Assembly (NCBI GenBank): GCA_963784065.1
Contig: CAWAQA010000001.1
Span: 310,001-374,000, forward strand
Direction of reading: 5' to 3'
DNA length: 64,000 nt
Origin: CAWAQA01 sp963784065
GTDB taxonomy: Bacteria; Acidobacteriota; Vicinamibacteria; Vicinamibacterales; UBA2999
Shown: one piece after another, positions 26,913 to 35,399 of the stretch
How the letters are laid out: each line of letters starts with the position of its first letter
Numbering within the stretch: position 1 is the first letter of the stretch
The notes under the pieces: model-generated
What the model saw: the letters and a program-made list of their open reading frames with translations, nothing else
Told to the model about the DNA's origin: nothing
Databases searched by the model: none
Program-made: the position numbers and the translations under genes

Positions 26913-28250
26913 ATGTCCAACATTCTCGTGCCGCAGCTCGGCGAATCGGTGGTCGAGGCGCGCGTCGCGCGCTGGCTCAAGAAAGAGGGTGACCGGGTGG
27001 AAACCGGTGAGCCCGTGGTCGAGCTCGAGACCGAAAAAATCGATCTCGAGGTCGGGGCCGATCACGGCGGGGTGATCACGAGCATCAAGCGGCAGGAGGG
27101 CGAAGACGTCAAGGTTGGCGAGCTCCTCGCCACGATCGACGAAAGCGCGGCCGCCGCTGCGCCACCCGCGCCAGCCGGCGGGAATGGTGCGACAGCGAAG
27201 CAATCCGATGCCCAGGCCGCACCGGCCAAGGCGCCCGAGGCGCGGGCCGAGGCGCCGCCGGCGGCCGCGGCATCGTCTCAGGCCGCGCCGCAGTCCCCGG
27301 CGCCGGGCGGAGACGCGGACGGCCCGCGCGCGACGCCAACCGCGCGCAGCATGGCCAAGGCTCACGACGTGAACCTCGGCGCCGTCCAGGGCTCAGGCTC
27401 GGCCGGGCGGGTGATGAAGCAGGATGTCCGGAACGCGCTCGGTGGTCAGGCTGCCCCTTCAGCCGCACCGGGACGCGAGGCCCCCGCCGCGCCAGCTGCG
27501 AAGCCTTCCGCACCGACTGCGAAGCCTCCTGCGCCAGCTCCCAGAGGGGCCCGTTCGGAGGAACGCCAGCGGATGTCGAAACGGCGGGCGACGATTGCCC
27601 GCCGGCTGGTCGAGGCGCAGCGCACGGCCGCGATGCTCACCACGTTCAACGAGATCGACATGACCGAGCTCATGGCGCTCCGGGAACGGCGGAAAGAGGC
27701 GTTCAAGAAGCGGTTCGGCGTGAGCATCGGCATCGCTTCGTTTTTCGTGAAAGCGGCCGTGGCCGCCCTGAAGCAGTTCCCGCTGCTGAACGCCGAGATC
27801 CAGGGTGACGAAATCGTCCAGAAGCACTACTTCGACATCGGCATGGCCGTGGGCGCGGAAGGCGGCCTGGTGGTGCCGGTGCTGCGCGACGCGGACCAGA
27901 TGTCGTTTGCCGCACTCGAGCAGACCATCCGCGATTTCGCCACACGCGCGGGCGACGGCTCGCTGACACTCGAAGACCTGATGGGCGGCACGTTCACGAT
28001 CACCAACGGCGGCGTCTTCGGTTCGCTGATGAGCACGCCCATTCTCAACCCGCCGCAGGTCGGCATCCTCGGCCTCCACAAGATCGAGGATCGTCCGGTC
28101 GCGATGAAGGGGCAGGTGGTCGTGCGGCCGATGATGTACGTGGCGCTGAGCTACGACCACCGCATCGTGGACGGCCGCGAGGCGGTGCAGTTCGTCGTAA
28201 AGATCAAGGAATACATCGAGGACCCGGGTAACCTGCTGCTGGAGAGCTGA
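26913..28250 (+). CDS. sucB: Dihydrolipoamide succinyltransferase (E2 of 2-oxoglutarate dehydrogenase)
   Basis: About 445 residues. ATG 26913 opens a lipoyl domain (ILVPQLGESVVEARVARWLK; lipoylated Lys in ELETEKIDLEV). A long Ala/Pro linker, an E1/E3-binding domain (TPTARSMAKAHDVNLGAVQG, GRVMKQDVRNALGG) and the catalytic domain follow; the active site is in SYDHRIVDGREAVQF. Adjacency to sucA and the ELETEKI type of lipoyl site support oxoglutarate specificity. The TGA overlaps the ATG of the FKBP gene by one base. Confidence 0.94.
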   Translation: MSNILVPQLGESVVEARVARWLKKEGDRVETGEPVVELETEKIDLEVGADHGGVITSIKRQEGEDVKVGELLATIDESAAAAAPPAPAGGNGATAKQSDAQAAPAKAPEARAEAPPAAAASSQAAPQSPAPGGDADGPRATPTARSMAKAHDVNLGAVQGSGSAGRVMKQDVRNALGGQAAPSAAPGREAPAAPAAKPSAPTAKPPAPAPRGARSEERQRMSKRRATIARRLVEAQRTAAMLTTFNEIDMTELMALRERRKEAFKKRFGVSIGIASFFVKAAVAALKQFPLLNAEIQGDEIVQKHYFDIGMAVGAEGGLVVPVLRDADQMSFAALEQTIRDFATRAGDGSLTLEDLMGGTFTITNGGVFGSLMSTPILNPPQVGILGLHKIEDRPVAMKGQVVVRPMMYVALSYDHRIVDGREAVQFVVKIKEYIEDPGNLLLES

Positions 28251-29057
28251 TGCGCGTTGCGCTTCTCGTCCTGGTTGTTGCGATCAGTTCGTCGTCGGCA
28301 TTTGCGCAGGCCAAGCCCGATTTGACGGCGCCGCCGGATGTCGCGGCCCCGCCTGCGGATGCCCCGAAGACCGCGTCCGGCCTCGTGTCCCGGGTCATCA
28401 CCCCCGGAAAGGGACCCGAGAAGCCGGCGCCCACCGACTACGTCACCGTCCATTACACCGGCTGGTCCGCGGACGGGAACATGTTCGACAGCTCGCATAC
28501 GCAGCGACAGCCCCGCTACTTTCCCGCTCAACCGGTCGCTCATGGGGTGGCGTGAGTGCGTGCTGCTGATGACCGTCGGCGAGACACGGCGCTGCTGGGT
28601 GCCGCAGACGCTGGCGTACCGCGGCCAGGCGGGCAGGCCGGCTGGTACGGTGGTGTTCGACATCGAACTGCTCGAGACACGCGCCAACCCTACCATCGCA
28701 CCGCCGGACGTCAAGGAGATGCCCGCGGACGCGATGAAGACGGCAAGCGGGCTGGCCTACCGCGTGCTCAGGCCGGGCATCGGCACGCGCATGCCGACCG
28801 CCCAGGAGCGCGTGACGGTGCACTACACCGGCTGGACGACCGACGGAAAGATGTTCGACAGTTCCGTCAGCCGCGGCACCCCGACGACATTCCGGCTCGA
28901 CGGCGTGATTGCAGGGTGGACCGAAGGGGTGGCCCTGATGGTCGAGGGCGAACGAACCCGCTTCTGGATTCCGCAGGATCTCGCCTACAAGGGCGAAGGC
29001 GGCGGCCCGCGCGGCATGCTCGTGTTCGATATCGAGCTGATTCGAATCGAACGCTGA
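28250..29057 (+). CDS. Exported double-FKBP peptidyl-prolyl isomerase (frameshifted)
   Basis: About 268 residues. An N-terminal signal peptide (LLVLVVAISSSSAFAQA) is followed by two FKBP domains: DYVTVHYTGWSADGNMFDSS, and ERVTVHYTGWTTDGKMFDSS with DGVIAGWTEGVALMVEGE and WIPQDLAYKGEGGGPRGM. FKBPs speed cis-trans isomerisation at proline and help fold exported proteins. One extra C near 28530 breaks the frame in domain 1; deleting it gives FPLNRSLMGWRECV. The start overlaps the sucB stop (TGATG), so it is coupled to sucB, which is unusual company for a periplasmic chaperone. Confidence 0.9.
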
Positions 29058-29078
29058 GGGCGCGCCTTTCATTGAGAC

Positions 29079-29146
29079 GGCCACAGAGACACAGAGGCAC
29101 AGAGCCTGAAAACGTTTCTCTGTGTCTCTGAGTCTCTGTGGTTCGT
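29079..29146. repeat. Empty CACAGAGA-type inverted repeat after the FKBP gene
   Basis: The arm CCACAGAGACACAGAGGCAC... (29081-29104) pairs with 29118-29141 with two mismatches over 24 bases, around a loop of only 13 bases. It lies between convergent genes and could act as a bidirectional terminator as well as being a dispersed element. Confidence 0.8.
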
Positions 29147-29164
29147 GGAGAAGGGTGTCCGCCC

Positions 29165-30802
29165 TCACTCCTCTGACATGTACGGATACTTGTAATCCCT
29201 CGGCGGCTGGAACGTCTCCTTGATCGCGCGGGCGCTGACCCAGCGCACCAGGTTCAGCTTCGATCCCGCCTTGTCGTTGGTCCCCGACGCGCGCGCGCCG
29301 CCAAACGGCTGCTGTCCCACCACGGCGCCCGTCGGCTTGTCGTTGATGTAAAAGTTGCCCGCGGCGTCCCGCAGAGCGGCCGACGCCTGGCGCACCGCGG
29401 CCCGGTCCCGCGCGAACACCGCGCCGGTCAGCGCGTACGGGGAGGTCGCGTCCACCAGTTGCAGCGTCTCTGCCCATTTCCCGTCCGGGTAGACGTAGGC
29501 CGTGACGACCGGGCCGAAGATCTCCTCGCGCATGGAACGGTAGTCGGGCTCCTTCGCCTGGATCAGCGTGGGCTCGACGAAGTACCCGACCTCGTCATTC
29601 ACGCCACCGCCCTGGACGATCGTGGCGTTCTGCCGCGCGTCCTCGATATAGCCGCTGATCTTCGTGAACGCCTTGCGATCGATGACCGCGCCCAGGAACG
29701 TGCGGAAGTCCTGCACGTCGCCCATCTTCATCTCGCGCATCATCGCCACGACGCGGTCGCGGACCTCCGGCCAGAGCGACTCCGGAACATAGACGCGGCT
29801 CGGCGCCGAGCACTTCTGCCCCTGGTACTCGAAGCCGCCTCGCGCGATGGCGACCGCGAGCTCCTGCACCTCCGCCGACGGATGCGCGATGATGAAGTCC
29901 TTGCCGCCGGTTTCGCCGACCAGCCGCGGGTAGCTGCGATAGCGGCCGGTGTTCTCGCCGGCCTTCTTCCACATCCCGTTGAAGACCGACGTGCTGCCCG
30001 TGAAGTGAATACCGCCGAGCGCCGGCGAGTCGAGCAGGATGTTCGAGATCTGCACCGCGTCGCCGGGTACGAGATTGATCACGCCCGGCGGCAAGCCCGC
30101 CGCCTCGAGCAGCCGCAGGATGTAGTAGGCGCTCAGCATCGCGCTCGACGCCGGCTTCCACACGACCGTGTTGCCCATCAGCGCCGGCGCCGTCGGCAGG
30201 TTGCCCGCGATCGACGTGAAGTTGAAAGGGGTGATGGCGTACACGAAGCCCTCGAGCGGCCGGTACTCCATCTGGTTCCACATCGAGTGAGGGCTGGACG
30301 GCTGCTCCCCGAACAGCTCCTGCGCGTAGTGCGGGTTGAAGCGCCAGAAGTCGATCAGCTCCGACGCTGCATCGATCTCCGCCTGGAATGCCACCTTCGA
30401 CTGCCCGAGCATCGTCGCCGCATTGAGCGTGGCGCGCCAGGTCGTCGTGAGCAGCTCCGCCGCCCGCAGGAACACCGCGGCGCGGTCCTCCCATGCCCAC
30501 CGGCTCCACTCGCGGTGCGCCTCCGTCGCCGCCACAATGGCCTGCTCCACGTGCTGCGGCCCGGCCGCGTGCCAGTCCGCCAGCACGTGACGATGGTTGT
30601 GCGGCATGACCGAATGCTCGACGCGGCCGGTGCGTATCTCGCAGCCGCCGATCACGATCGGGATGTCGGCCGTCTCGCCCGCCATCCGGGCGAGCCGCGC
30701 CTTCAGCTCGCCGCGCTCGCGGGAACCCGGCAGGTAACTGTAGTTGGGCTCGTTCTCAGGCGGGGGAACCTTGCGCACGCCGGTGAAGTCGGAGTGGATC
30801 AC
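29165..30802 (-). CDS. pruA: 1-pyrroline-5-carboxylate dehydrogenase
   Basis: Complete 545-residue aldehyde dehydrogenase of the group-2 P5CDH type, which oxidises glutamate semialdehyde to glutamate in proline breakdown. The NAD-binding and catalytic parts are clear: TPFNFTSIAGNLPTAPALMG, NTVVWKPASSAMLSAYY, FTGSTSVFNGMW, the Glu in LVGETGGKDF and the catalytic Cys in GFEYQGQKCSAPSR. The C-terminal segment NFYINDKPTGAVVGQQPFGG is also typical. No proline dehydrogenase gene is adjacent. A repeat array begins 4 bases upstream of its start codon. Confidence 0.95.
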   Translation of the reverse strand: MIHSDFTGVRKVPPPENEPNYSYLPGSRERGELKARLARMAGETADIPIVIGGCEIRTGRVEHSVMPHNHRHVLADWHAAGPQHVEQAIVAATEAHREWSRWAWEDRAAVFLRAAELLTTTWRATLNAATMLGQSKVAFQAEIDAASELIDFWRFNPHYAQELFGEQPSSPHSMWNQMEYRPLEGFVYAITPFNFTSIAGNLPTAPALMGNTVVWKPASSAMLSAYYILRLLEAAGLPPGVINLVPGDAVQISNILLDSPALGGIHFTGSTSVFNGMWKKAGENTGRYRSYPRLVGETGGKDFIIAHPSAEVQELAVAIARGGFEYQGQKCSAPSRVYVPESLWPEVRDRVVAMMREMKMGDVQDFRTFLGAVIDRKAFTKISGYIEDARQNATIVQGGGVNDEVGYFVEPTLIQAKEPDYRSMREEIFGPVVTAYVYPDGKWAETLQLVDATSPYALTGAVFARDRAAVRQASAALRDAAGNFYINDKPTGAVVGQQPFGGARASGTNDKAGSKLNLVRWVSARAIKETFQPPRDYKYPYMSEE

Positions 30803-30805
30803 GCT

Positions 30806-31098
30806 TCATTGACAGACAACCTCAACTCCCAACCCCACAGGGCGCACCAGCTTCCAACTCTCAACTCCCAACGCGACAGGGCATGCCAACTTCCAACTCC
30901 CAACGCGACAGGGCATGCCAACTTCCAACTCCCAAACCGACAGCGCCAGGCCTTCAACAGCTTGGGAGTTGAACGGGATCGATTGGGAGAACCTCAACTC
31001 CCAATCGACAGGGGCGCGCCAACTTCCAACCCCAACCGACAGCACCAAGCCTTCCGCTTGGAGTTGGAACAGGAATCAGATTGGGAGTTGGGAGTTGA
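30806..31098. repeat. Degenerate tandem repeat array (CCAACTCCCAA words)
   Basis: The whole gap between pruA and the MATE gene is built from units of about 32-37 bases containing CGACAGGGCATGCCAACTTCC and AACTCCCAA. Two adjacent units (about 30871-30934) are nearly identical. The right part (30959-31098) carries the opposite orientation, TTGGGAGTTGAAC and TTGGGAGTTGGGAGTTGATC. The array as a whole can fold back on itself. No gene is present. CRISPR is excluded because the units abut without unique spacers. Confidence 0.8.
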
Positions 31099-32496
31099 TC
31101 AAGGCCGTGCCGGTTCGATGTCCACCTGGATGTGGCGCCACTTCTGCTGGCGGAATCGAATCACGCTCAGCAGGCAGCGCGTGAAGTGGCCGATGAGGAT
31201 GGCAATCCAGATGTCGTGCGCCGCCAGGCCGCGCGTGGCCTGGAGGACGGTGCAGATGCCGAGCGGGATCGCGATCTGCGACACGATCGAGATGTAGAGC
31301 GGGCTGCGCGTGTCGCCGGTGCCTTGCAGACCGCCCGTGTAGGCGAGCGCCACGGTGATGAAGATGCCGGAGACGCTCAGGTAGCGCAGCAGTTCCTCGC
31401 CGAGCGACAGCACCACGGGATCGGTCATTCCGAAGATGCCGAGCAGGACGCCAGGCATCACCACGAACATCGTGCCGACGACCGCGGCGACACCGAGCCC
31501 GATGCGCGCCGCCACCTGCACACCCTCGAGCGCGCGCCCGGGATTACCGGCGCCCAGGTTCTGGCCCGCGATCGTCCCCGCGGCGCCCATCAGGCCCACC
31601 GACGTCCACGTAATCAGCGAAAACAGCTCGGTGTAGCCCACCGCATAGGCAGCCTGGGCGGCCGCGCTGTCGGGCAGCGATCCGATGAAGCGCAGGAGCA
31701 GCACGCCCGCCACGTTCATGGCGATGCCCTGAACGCCGGTCGGCAGCCCGAAGCGAAAGAGCGACCGGATGATCGCCCAGTCCGGCGTCAGGTCCATCCC
31801 GCTGGCGAAATGGATCACCGACGCAGGACGCGACATCCGCCACAGGCCGTAGATGGAGACGAGCGTGCTGCTCGCCACCGTGCCGTAGGCGGCGCCGACG
31901 GTGCCAAAAATCGGAATGAGCAGCACGTTGAAGACGATCGTGAGGATCGTCATCATGACGCCGAGCCGCAGCGGAGTGCGTGGATCGCCGGCCGCCCTGA
32001 AGGCGCCGCTCAGCATGAAGAAGAGCATCATGCCGAAGATGCCCACGAGCATCGTCCGGAGGAACGGGAGCGCCTCGCGCTGCACGTCGGGCGCGGCGTT
32101 CACCAGATCCAGCAGCGCCGGCGCGGCGACGTAGCCGACCGTGGCGAGCAGGCACGACAGGATCATCGCCGTCAGGAACGCCTGATAGACGACGCGGTTC
32201 ACTTTGTCAGGCTCGTTCGCGCCGGCAAAGCGCGCGACGAGCACCGCCATCCCGGTGAACAGCGAGCTCAGGAAGACGATGACGACGATGATGATCTGCC
32301 AGCTGACGCCGATCGCCGCATTCGCCGTGTAGCCGACGAACTGCCCGACCATCGCGTGATCGATGATGCCCTGCAGCCCGGCGATGATGTTCTGCAGCAT
32401 CGTCGGCCATGCCAGCTTCCAGACGGCAGGACCGATGGGGCCCTCGACGATCGACCGATCGAATTTCTGCGGTTTAACGGGGGGACTGGACACCAA
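31099..32496 (-). CDS. MATE-family efflux transporter
   Basis: 465 residues with twelve predicted membrane helices and the two-fold repeat of the MATE (multidrug and toxin extrusion) family. Landmarks are AWPTMLQNIIAGLQGIIDHAMVG in helix 1, SGAFRAAGDPRTPLRLGVMM and its counterpart in the second half GGLQGTGDTRSPLYISIVSQ. Members exchange Na+ or H+ for cationic drugs or metabolites; the substrate is unknown. The C-terminus stops right at the edge of the repeat array. Confidence 0.92.
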   Translation of the reverse strand: MVSSPPVKPQKFDRSIVEGPIGPAVWKLAWPTMLQNIIAGLQGIIDHAMVGQFVGYTANAAIGVSWQIIIVVIVFLSSLFTGMAVLVARFAGANEPDKVNRVVYQAFLTAMILSCLLATVGYVAAPALLDLVNAAPDVQREALPFLRTMLVGIFGMMLFFMLSGAFRAAGDPRTPLRLGVMMTILTIVFNVLLIPIFGTVGAAYGTVASSTLVSIYGLWRMSRPASVIHFASGMDLTPDWAIIRSLFRFGLPTGVQGIAMNVAGVLLLRFIGSLPDSAAAQAAYAVGYTELFSLITWTSVGLMGAAGTIAGQNLGAGNPGRALEGVQVAARIGLGVAAVVGTMFVVMPGVLLGIFGMTDPVVLSLGEELLRYLSVSGIFITVALAYTGGLQGTGDTRSPLYISIVSQIAIPLGICTVLQATRGLAAHDIWIAILIGHFTRCLLSVIRFRQQKWRHIQVDIEPARP

Positions 32497-32879
32497 CGCT
32501 GGAGTTTACCTCAGGGGTCCTCAATCAGTATTCCTGATTGCGGACTGCGGATTATCGACTCGATGTTGAATGACGATTTGTCGAATGCCGATCTATCGGC
32601 GGGTGCGCGCGTCGCGATTGGCACGCGCGGTCTCGCGCGATCGCACGAAGATTCGCGTCAGCTCGTCTGCCTCTCGCCAGAGCGGCGCAGTCAGGTCGCG
32701 CGAAACGATACCGGCCTCGGCAAGGATCGGGCTTTCAAATCATCGTGATTCATGACCGCGCGATCGCACAGAACGCGCCGCCACGGAAAGCCTGGGAAAT
32801 CACCCGCCAATCAAGCGTCAGCGATCAAAAATCTCCACCAATCAAAACTCAAGGATCGCAATTCCTGATTGATCAAGAA
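32497..32879. other. Gap holding repeat words and a decayed small gene
   Basis: No complete gene is visible in these 383 bases. The left side has TTCCTGATTGCGGACTGCGGATT-type words, and the right side CCAATCAAGCGTCAGCGATCAA-type words ending at the parE stop. Between them lies the remnant described at 32593-32739. Words of this type often border small four-helix-bundle genes. Confidence 0.6.
32593..32739 (-). pseudogene. C-terminal remnant of a four-helix-bundle (S23/IVP-like) protein
   Basis: 48 codons read ILAEAGIVSRDLTAPLWREA, DELTRIFVRSRETARANRD and end at TAG 32593-32595. The pattern, with an E-A-D-E-L-x-x-I-F helix near the end, matches the last helix of the four-helix-bundle proteins found in 23S rRNA intervening sequences and in repeat-bounded loci. 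The frame is closed by TGA just upstream (32740-32742), so about 70 N-terminal residues are missing. Flanking repeat words support decay of a former repeat-borne gene. Confidence 0.55.
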
Positions 32880-34787
32880 TCACACGTCCAGCTCCTGCGC
32901 CTCCTCGGCACGATCCATGATGAAGCGGAATCGGGCCGAGGCATCCTTTCCCATCAGCTCGTTGATGACGCGATCGGTGACGATCTGGTCCACGATCTCG
33001 ACCTTCAGCAGGCGGCGCGTCCGCGGGTTCATCGTCGTCTCCCAGAGCACCTTCGGCATCATCTCGCCCAGCCCCTTGAACCGCGTAATCTCCGGCTTGC
33101 TGCGGCCGTTGCCGTGCAGCTTCAGAATGCGGTCCCGGTGCGCGTCGTCGAGCGCCCAGAGCGTGTCCTTGCCGACGTCGATGCGGTAGAGCGGCGGCTG
33201 CGCGAGGAACACCTTGCCGCCCGCGATCAGTTGCGGGAGGTGGCGATAGATGAACGTGAGGAGCAGCGTCGCGATGTGGTGGCCGTCCGAGTCGGCATCG
33301 GCCAGGATGATCACCTTCCCGTAGCGGAGCTTGGCGAGCTCGAAGCTCTTGCCCAGGCCGCATCCGAGCGCGGTCACCAGGTCGGCGAGCTCCTTGTTCT
33401 CGAGCACCTTGGCGAGCGCCATGCCTTCGGTGTTCATCACCTTGCCGCGCAGCGGCAGGATCGCCTGCCTCGCGCGATCGCGCCCCTGCTTCGCCGACCC
33501 TCCGGCTGAATCGCCCTCGACGACGAACAGCTCGCTGTCCTCGCGGCCGGAGCCGGTGCAGTCACTGAGCTTGCCCGGCAGGTTGAGGCGGCCGGAGGTC
33601 GCCGTCTTCCTCGAGACTTCCGCCTGGGCGGCGCGGCTTGCCTCGCGCGCCCGCGCGGAGAGGATGATGCGGGCGACGATCGACTCCGCCACGCTCCTGT
33701 TGTGATTGAGCCAGTGCTCGAGCGCGGGCCGGACGGCGGAGTCGATGGAGGCCGTGAGCTCCGGGTTGTTCAGGCGATCTTTCGTCTGTCCCTGAAACTG
33801 CGGCTCCGCGATGAAGAGGCTGAGGATGCCGATCAGTCCTTCGCGGATGTCCTCGGCGGTCAGGGTCACGCCCTTGGGCGAGAGGTTGTGCGTGTCGATG
33901 TAGTTACGGACCGCCTTGCCCAGGCCGGCACGCAGTCCGTTCTCGTGCGTGCCGCCGGACGCGGTCGGGATGCCGTTGACGTAACTGCGCACGTGCTCGT
34001 CGGTCGCCTCGCTCCACTGCAGCACGAGATCGAGTCGCGGCCCGCTGTCGCGCTCGAGCACGAAGGGTGCGTCGTGCACCGGCTTGGCGCCGCGCTCGCC
34101 GACGACCTTCTTGAGGAAGTCGGACAGGCCCTCATGGTGCTGGAAGACTTCCTTGGTCCCTGCCGCCTCGTTCTCGAACGTGACCCGCACACCCTTGTGG
34201 ATGTAGCTCACGATCTCGAGCCGTTCGCGGATGGTCGCGGCGTCGAACTCGACCTTCGGGAAGATCGTCGGATCGGGGTGGAAATACACGGTCGTGCCCG
34301 TGCCTCGCGCCGCGCCGGCCTTCTTCAGCGGGGCGGCCGGCTTGCCGCGCTTGAAGGACATCTCCCACAGCGAGCCGTCGCGCCTGACGCTGGCACGCAG
34401 CTCGGCCGAGAGCGCGTTCACCACGCTCGCGCCGACGCCGTGCAGGCCTCCGGCGGTCTTGTAGCTGCCCTGATCGAACTTGCCGCCGGCGTGAAGGACG
34501 GTGAAGATGACTTCGAGCGCGCTCTTTTTCGTCGCCGGGTGCTTGTCGACCGGGATGCCGCGGCCGTCGTCCGCGATGGTGATGGAGCTGCCGTCCTCGT
34601 GCAGAGTGACCGTGATGTTCGAGGCATAGCCGTTCATCGCCTCGTCCACGGCGTTGTCCAGGATCTCCCAGACCAGATGGTGCAGCCCGGCCGTCCCGAC
34701 GCCGCCGATATACATGCCGGGACGCTTGCGGACGGGCTCGAGTCCTTCGAGGACGGTGATGTCTTTCGCGGTGTAATTGGTCGCCAT
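32880..34787 (-). CDS. parE: DNA topoisomerase IV subunit B
   Basis: Complete 635-residue type IIA topoisomerase ATPase subunit. GHKL ATPase motifs are EILDNAVDEAMNGY, IADDGRGIPVDKH and TAGGLHGVGASVVNALS; the transducer Lys is in the QTKDRL region. The TOPRIM domain has ELFVVEGDSAGGSAKQGRDR and ILADADSDGHHIATLLL, and the C-terminal end contains RFKGLGEMMPKVLWETTMNP. Length fits ParE better than GyrB, which is usually longer. ParC is 2.6 kb away on the same strand, past the LOTUS-NYN gene. Confidence 0.93.
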   Translation of the reverse strand: MATNYTAKDITVLEGLEPVRKRPGMYIGGVGTAGLHHLVWEILDNAVDEAMNGYASNITVTLHEDGSSITIADDGRGIPVDKHPATKKSALEVIFTVLHAGGKFDQGSYKTAGGLHGVGASVVNALSAELRASVRRDGSLWEMSFKRGKPAAPLKKAGAARGTGTTVYFHPDPTIFPKVEFDAATIRERLEIVSYIHKGVRVTFENEAAGTKEVFQHHEGLSDFLKKVVGERGAKPVHDAPFVLERDSGPRLDLVLQWSEATDEHVRSYVNGIPTASGGTHENGLRAGLGKAVRNYIDTHNLSPKGVTLTAEDIREGLIGILSLFIAEPQFQGQTKDRLNNPELTASIDSAVRPALEHWLNHNRSVAESIVARIILSARAREASRAAQAEVSRKTATSGRLNLPGKLSDCTGSGREDSELFVVEGDSAGGSAKQGRDRARQAILPLRGKVMNTEGMALAKVLENKELADLVTALGCGLGKSFELAKLRYGKVIILADADSDGHHIATLLLTFIYRHLPQLIAGGKVFLAQPPLYRIDVGKDTLWALDDAHRDRILKLHGNGRSKPEITRFKGLGEMMPKVLWETTMNPRTRRLLKVEIVDQIVTDRVINELMGKDASARFRFIMDRAEEAQELDV

Positions 34788-34890
34788 GCGTTAGCGGTCC
34801 TCTAAGGTACCATCCTCCGCGGAATTTCACGCCGGCCGCCGTCCGCGGCATGAGCGCTGCGATATAGTGGGCGGCGATAACGGACAGCCC

Positions 34891-35304
34891 ATGTTCCCAA
34901 AGCTGTTGGGCGCCGGCGCTGCTTCCCTGGCCGTCCTCGGCCTCCTCGGGCTCGGGTTCCTGCTCCGCCCGGCGCCGGATCTGGCCGTGTCTGCGGACAC
35001 GGCGACGTCCACGCTTGCCCGCGCGATCAACAAGACGGCACGCGATGCGGCGAACACGCCGCGCGTTGGTTGGGCGGTGACGAAGGCGACCGCGGCGCAG
35101 CACATGATGGTCGTCCACGTCGATGCCGAGAGGCTGGACGACGCGCGGGGAATCGGCATTCAGATCGTCGAGCCCGTACGTTCGCGCGGCTACGACGAAG
35201 TCCTGATCTACGTTCGCCAGCCCGGGCGCAGGATTCCCGCCGTGCGGCGCATCCAGTGGACGCCACGCGGCGGGTACGTCGAGAGCGAGTTCGTGGACCG
35301 CTGA
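34891..35304 (+). CDS. Hypothetical exported or membrane-anchored protein
   Basis: 137 residues. It starts with a hydrophobic segment (LLGAGAASLAVLGLLGLGFLL) that would act as a signal or anchor. A compact domain follows with VGWAVTKATAAQHMMVVHVD, LDDARGIGIQIVEPVRSRG and YDEVLIYVRQPGR, and ends VQWTPRGG-like. The alternating beta/alpha pattern suggests a small soluble domain outside the membrane. I do not recognise the family. It is divergent from parE and shares the upstream region. Confidence 0.7.
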   Translation: MFPKLLGAGAASLAVLGLLGLGFLLRPAPDLAVSADTATSTLARAINKTARDAANTPRVGWAVTKATAAQHMMVVHVDAERLDDARGIGIQIVEPVRSRGYDEVLIYVRQPGRRIPAVRRIQWTPRGGYVESEFVDR

Positions 35305-35351
35305 AACGCCTCCGGACGCTCCACGTCCGGCGCGTTCGTGGAGGCCCGCCA

Positions 35352-35371
35352 GGCCGACCTGAAGGTCGGCC
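35352..35371. repeat. REP-like hairpin GGCCGACC-TGAA-GGTCGGCC
   Basis: Perfect 8-bp stem with TGAA loop followed by TCTAC. It lies between two convergent genes. Same sequence at 42087-42106 (opposite strand) and 50884-50903. Confidence 0.8.
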
Positions 35372-35399
35372 TCTACACGAACACACTGGAGTTGCGCGT

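Noticed and set aside
30806..31098. Possible CRISPR array
   Set aside because: The repeats are degenerate, abut each other and occur in both orientations; there are no unique spacers and no cas genes.
32570..32755. Plus-strand 61-codon frame
   Set aside because: It is the shadow of the minus-strand four-helix-bundle remnant, which has the recognisable residues.
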